NCBI GenBank assembly: GCA_947179485.1
Contig: OX359246.1
Span: forward strand, 57,391,632-57,455,631
Direction of reading: 5' to 3'
Length of the DNA stretch: 64,000 bases
Origin: Allacma fusca
Taxonomy: Eukaryota > Arthropoda > Collembola > Symphypleona > Sminthuridae
Position 1 is the first letter of the stretch. Every line of letters begins with the position of its first letter. The notes under the pieces are model-generated. The model had not been told where the DNA came from. It saw nothing but the letters and a program-made list of their open reading frames with translations, and searched no databases. The position numbers and the translations under genes are program-made. Positions 63,449 through 64,000 of the stretch are shown piece after piece.

Positions 63449-64000
63449 ATGCCAGCCCTGACGATCCTTGAGATCCACGAAAAAAGTTTTGAAATCAACT
63501 TCACGAACTTCAGCTCCGTTCTTGACAAGGTCCCGGATCTCCCGATTGTTATAATATCCTTAAATGGCTGCATGAGAGAGGGAAAGTCTTATATCCACAG
63601 TTACTTCATGCGTTATCTCAAAAATGAAGGGAGACCTCATTGGTTTGAGTCGGTCCTGGCAGACAACGAGATGTTTTCCTGGCGAAGTGGTTCTACGAGA
63701 GAAACCGTTGGAATTAACATTTGGTCTGAACCTTTCATCACCCAACAGAACGGACGAGACGTGGCAGTTCTTCTCCTCGACTGTCAGGGATTGTTCGACC
63801 CTAGCACAACCTACGCTCAAAATGCTGCAATTTATGCATTCAGTAGTCTCCTTTCTTCCGTGATGATTTACAACGTGAAGACGAAAATTGAAGAGGACCT
63901 CCTACAAAAGATTCTTTTATTTTCCGACTACACCGACTCTATTTCCAGCAAAAACCCTGAGCACCAAGACACAAAGCCCTATTTCTTGTTTCTTCTCCGG
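63449..64000 (+). CDS. Atlastin-like dynamin-superfamily GTPase (N-terminal part)
   Basis: Starts MPALTILEIHEKSFEIN and stays open for 184 codons to the window edge. Features in order: P-loop NGCMREGKS at about residue 43; MRYL helix; MFSWRSGSTRETVGINIWSE with the switch-1 Thr; GRDVAVLLLDCQGLFDPST, the G3 region (DxxG kept, but Cys where atlastins usually have Thr); then ALSS-like FSSLLSSVMIYNV and IEEDLLQKILLFSDY. This is the GBP/RHD3-type GTPase domain of atlastins, which fuse ER membranes through trans dimerisation. The G4 (RD) motif, middle domain and C-terminal hairpin lie outside the window, so membrane anchoring cannot be judged. A TTTAG acceptor just upstream may mark a preceding exon. 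GBPs are the main alternative, but IWSEPF favours atlastin. Confidence 0.87.
   Translation, partial: MPALTILEIHEKSFEINFTNFSSVLDKVPDLPIVIISLNGCMREGKSYIHSYFMRYLKNEGRPHWFESVLADNEMFSWRSGSTRETVGINIWSEPFITQQNGRDVAVLLLDCQGLFDPSTTYAQNAAIYAFSSLLSSVMIYNVKTKIEEDLLQKILLFSDYTDSISSKNPEHQDTKPYFLFLLR

Overview
This is a eukaryotic window: AT-rich, gene-sparse, with small multi-exon genes using GT-AG introns and many short inverted-repeat transposons. The gene content points to an arthropod: a ClC-a/ClC-2 type chloride channel, a Cyt-b5-related desaturase, a carboxylesterase, an insect-type gustatory receptor, an atlastin-like GTPase and a SEC14/CRAL-TRIO cluster. The style of the SEC14-like proteins and of the receptor suggests a springtail (Collembola). 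That assignment is inference and was not checked by search.

Layout. 1-4.35 kb: an orphan exon, then a complete six-exon Cyt-b5-related desaturase (minus) whose second intron holds an inverted-repeat element. 5.7-7.2 kb: two hAT-like non-autonomous elements. 8-28.8 kb: five tandem plus-strand genes for secreted CRAL-TRIO (SEC14-like) proteins, all with the same five-exon structure (intron phases 0,1,1,1), plus two gene fragments. Between the first and second of these lie a small secreted protein of unknown function and a complete ten-exon carboxylesterase (minus). 29.4-31.8 kb: a gustatory-receptor pseudogene (minus) broken by an in-frame stop and by a 1-kb hAT-like element; a second copy of that element lies at 35.1-36.1 kb. 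36.3-41.5 kb: a complete 16-exon ClC chloride channel (932 aa).

41.3-42.7 kb and 56.8-58.1 kb are two copies of one segmental duplication. It carries the last ClC exon and, convergent to it, a small secreted prohormone-like gene. The ClC gene is complete only at the first copy; the small gene has working splice sites only at the second. 43-51 kb is mostly repeats. 51.05-52.2 kb is a decayed intronless KDM4-like JmjC plus C2H2 sequence. 58-63 kb is an interspersed repeat interrupted by a pogo/Tigger-like element and another hAT-like element. The window ends inside an atlastin-like GTPase gene (63449 onward).

A recurrent theme is a group of hAT-like elements, each with 8-bp target duplications and each filled with many copies of its own short motif. 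All exon joins were worked out by eye from splice consensus, phase and protein-family continuity. None is supported by transcripts.
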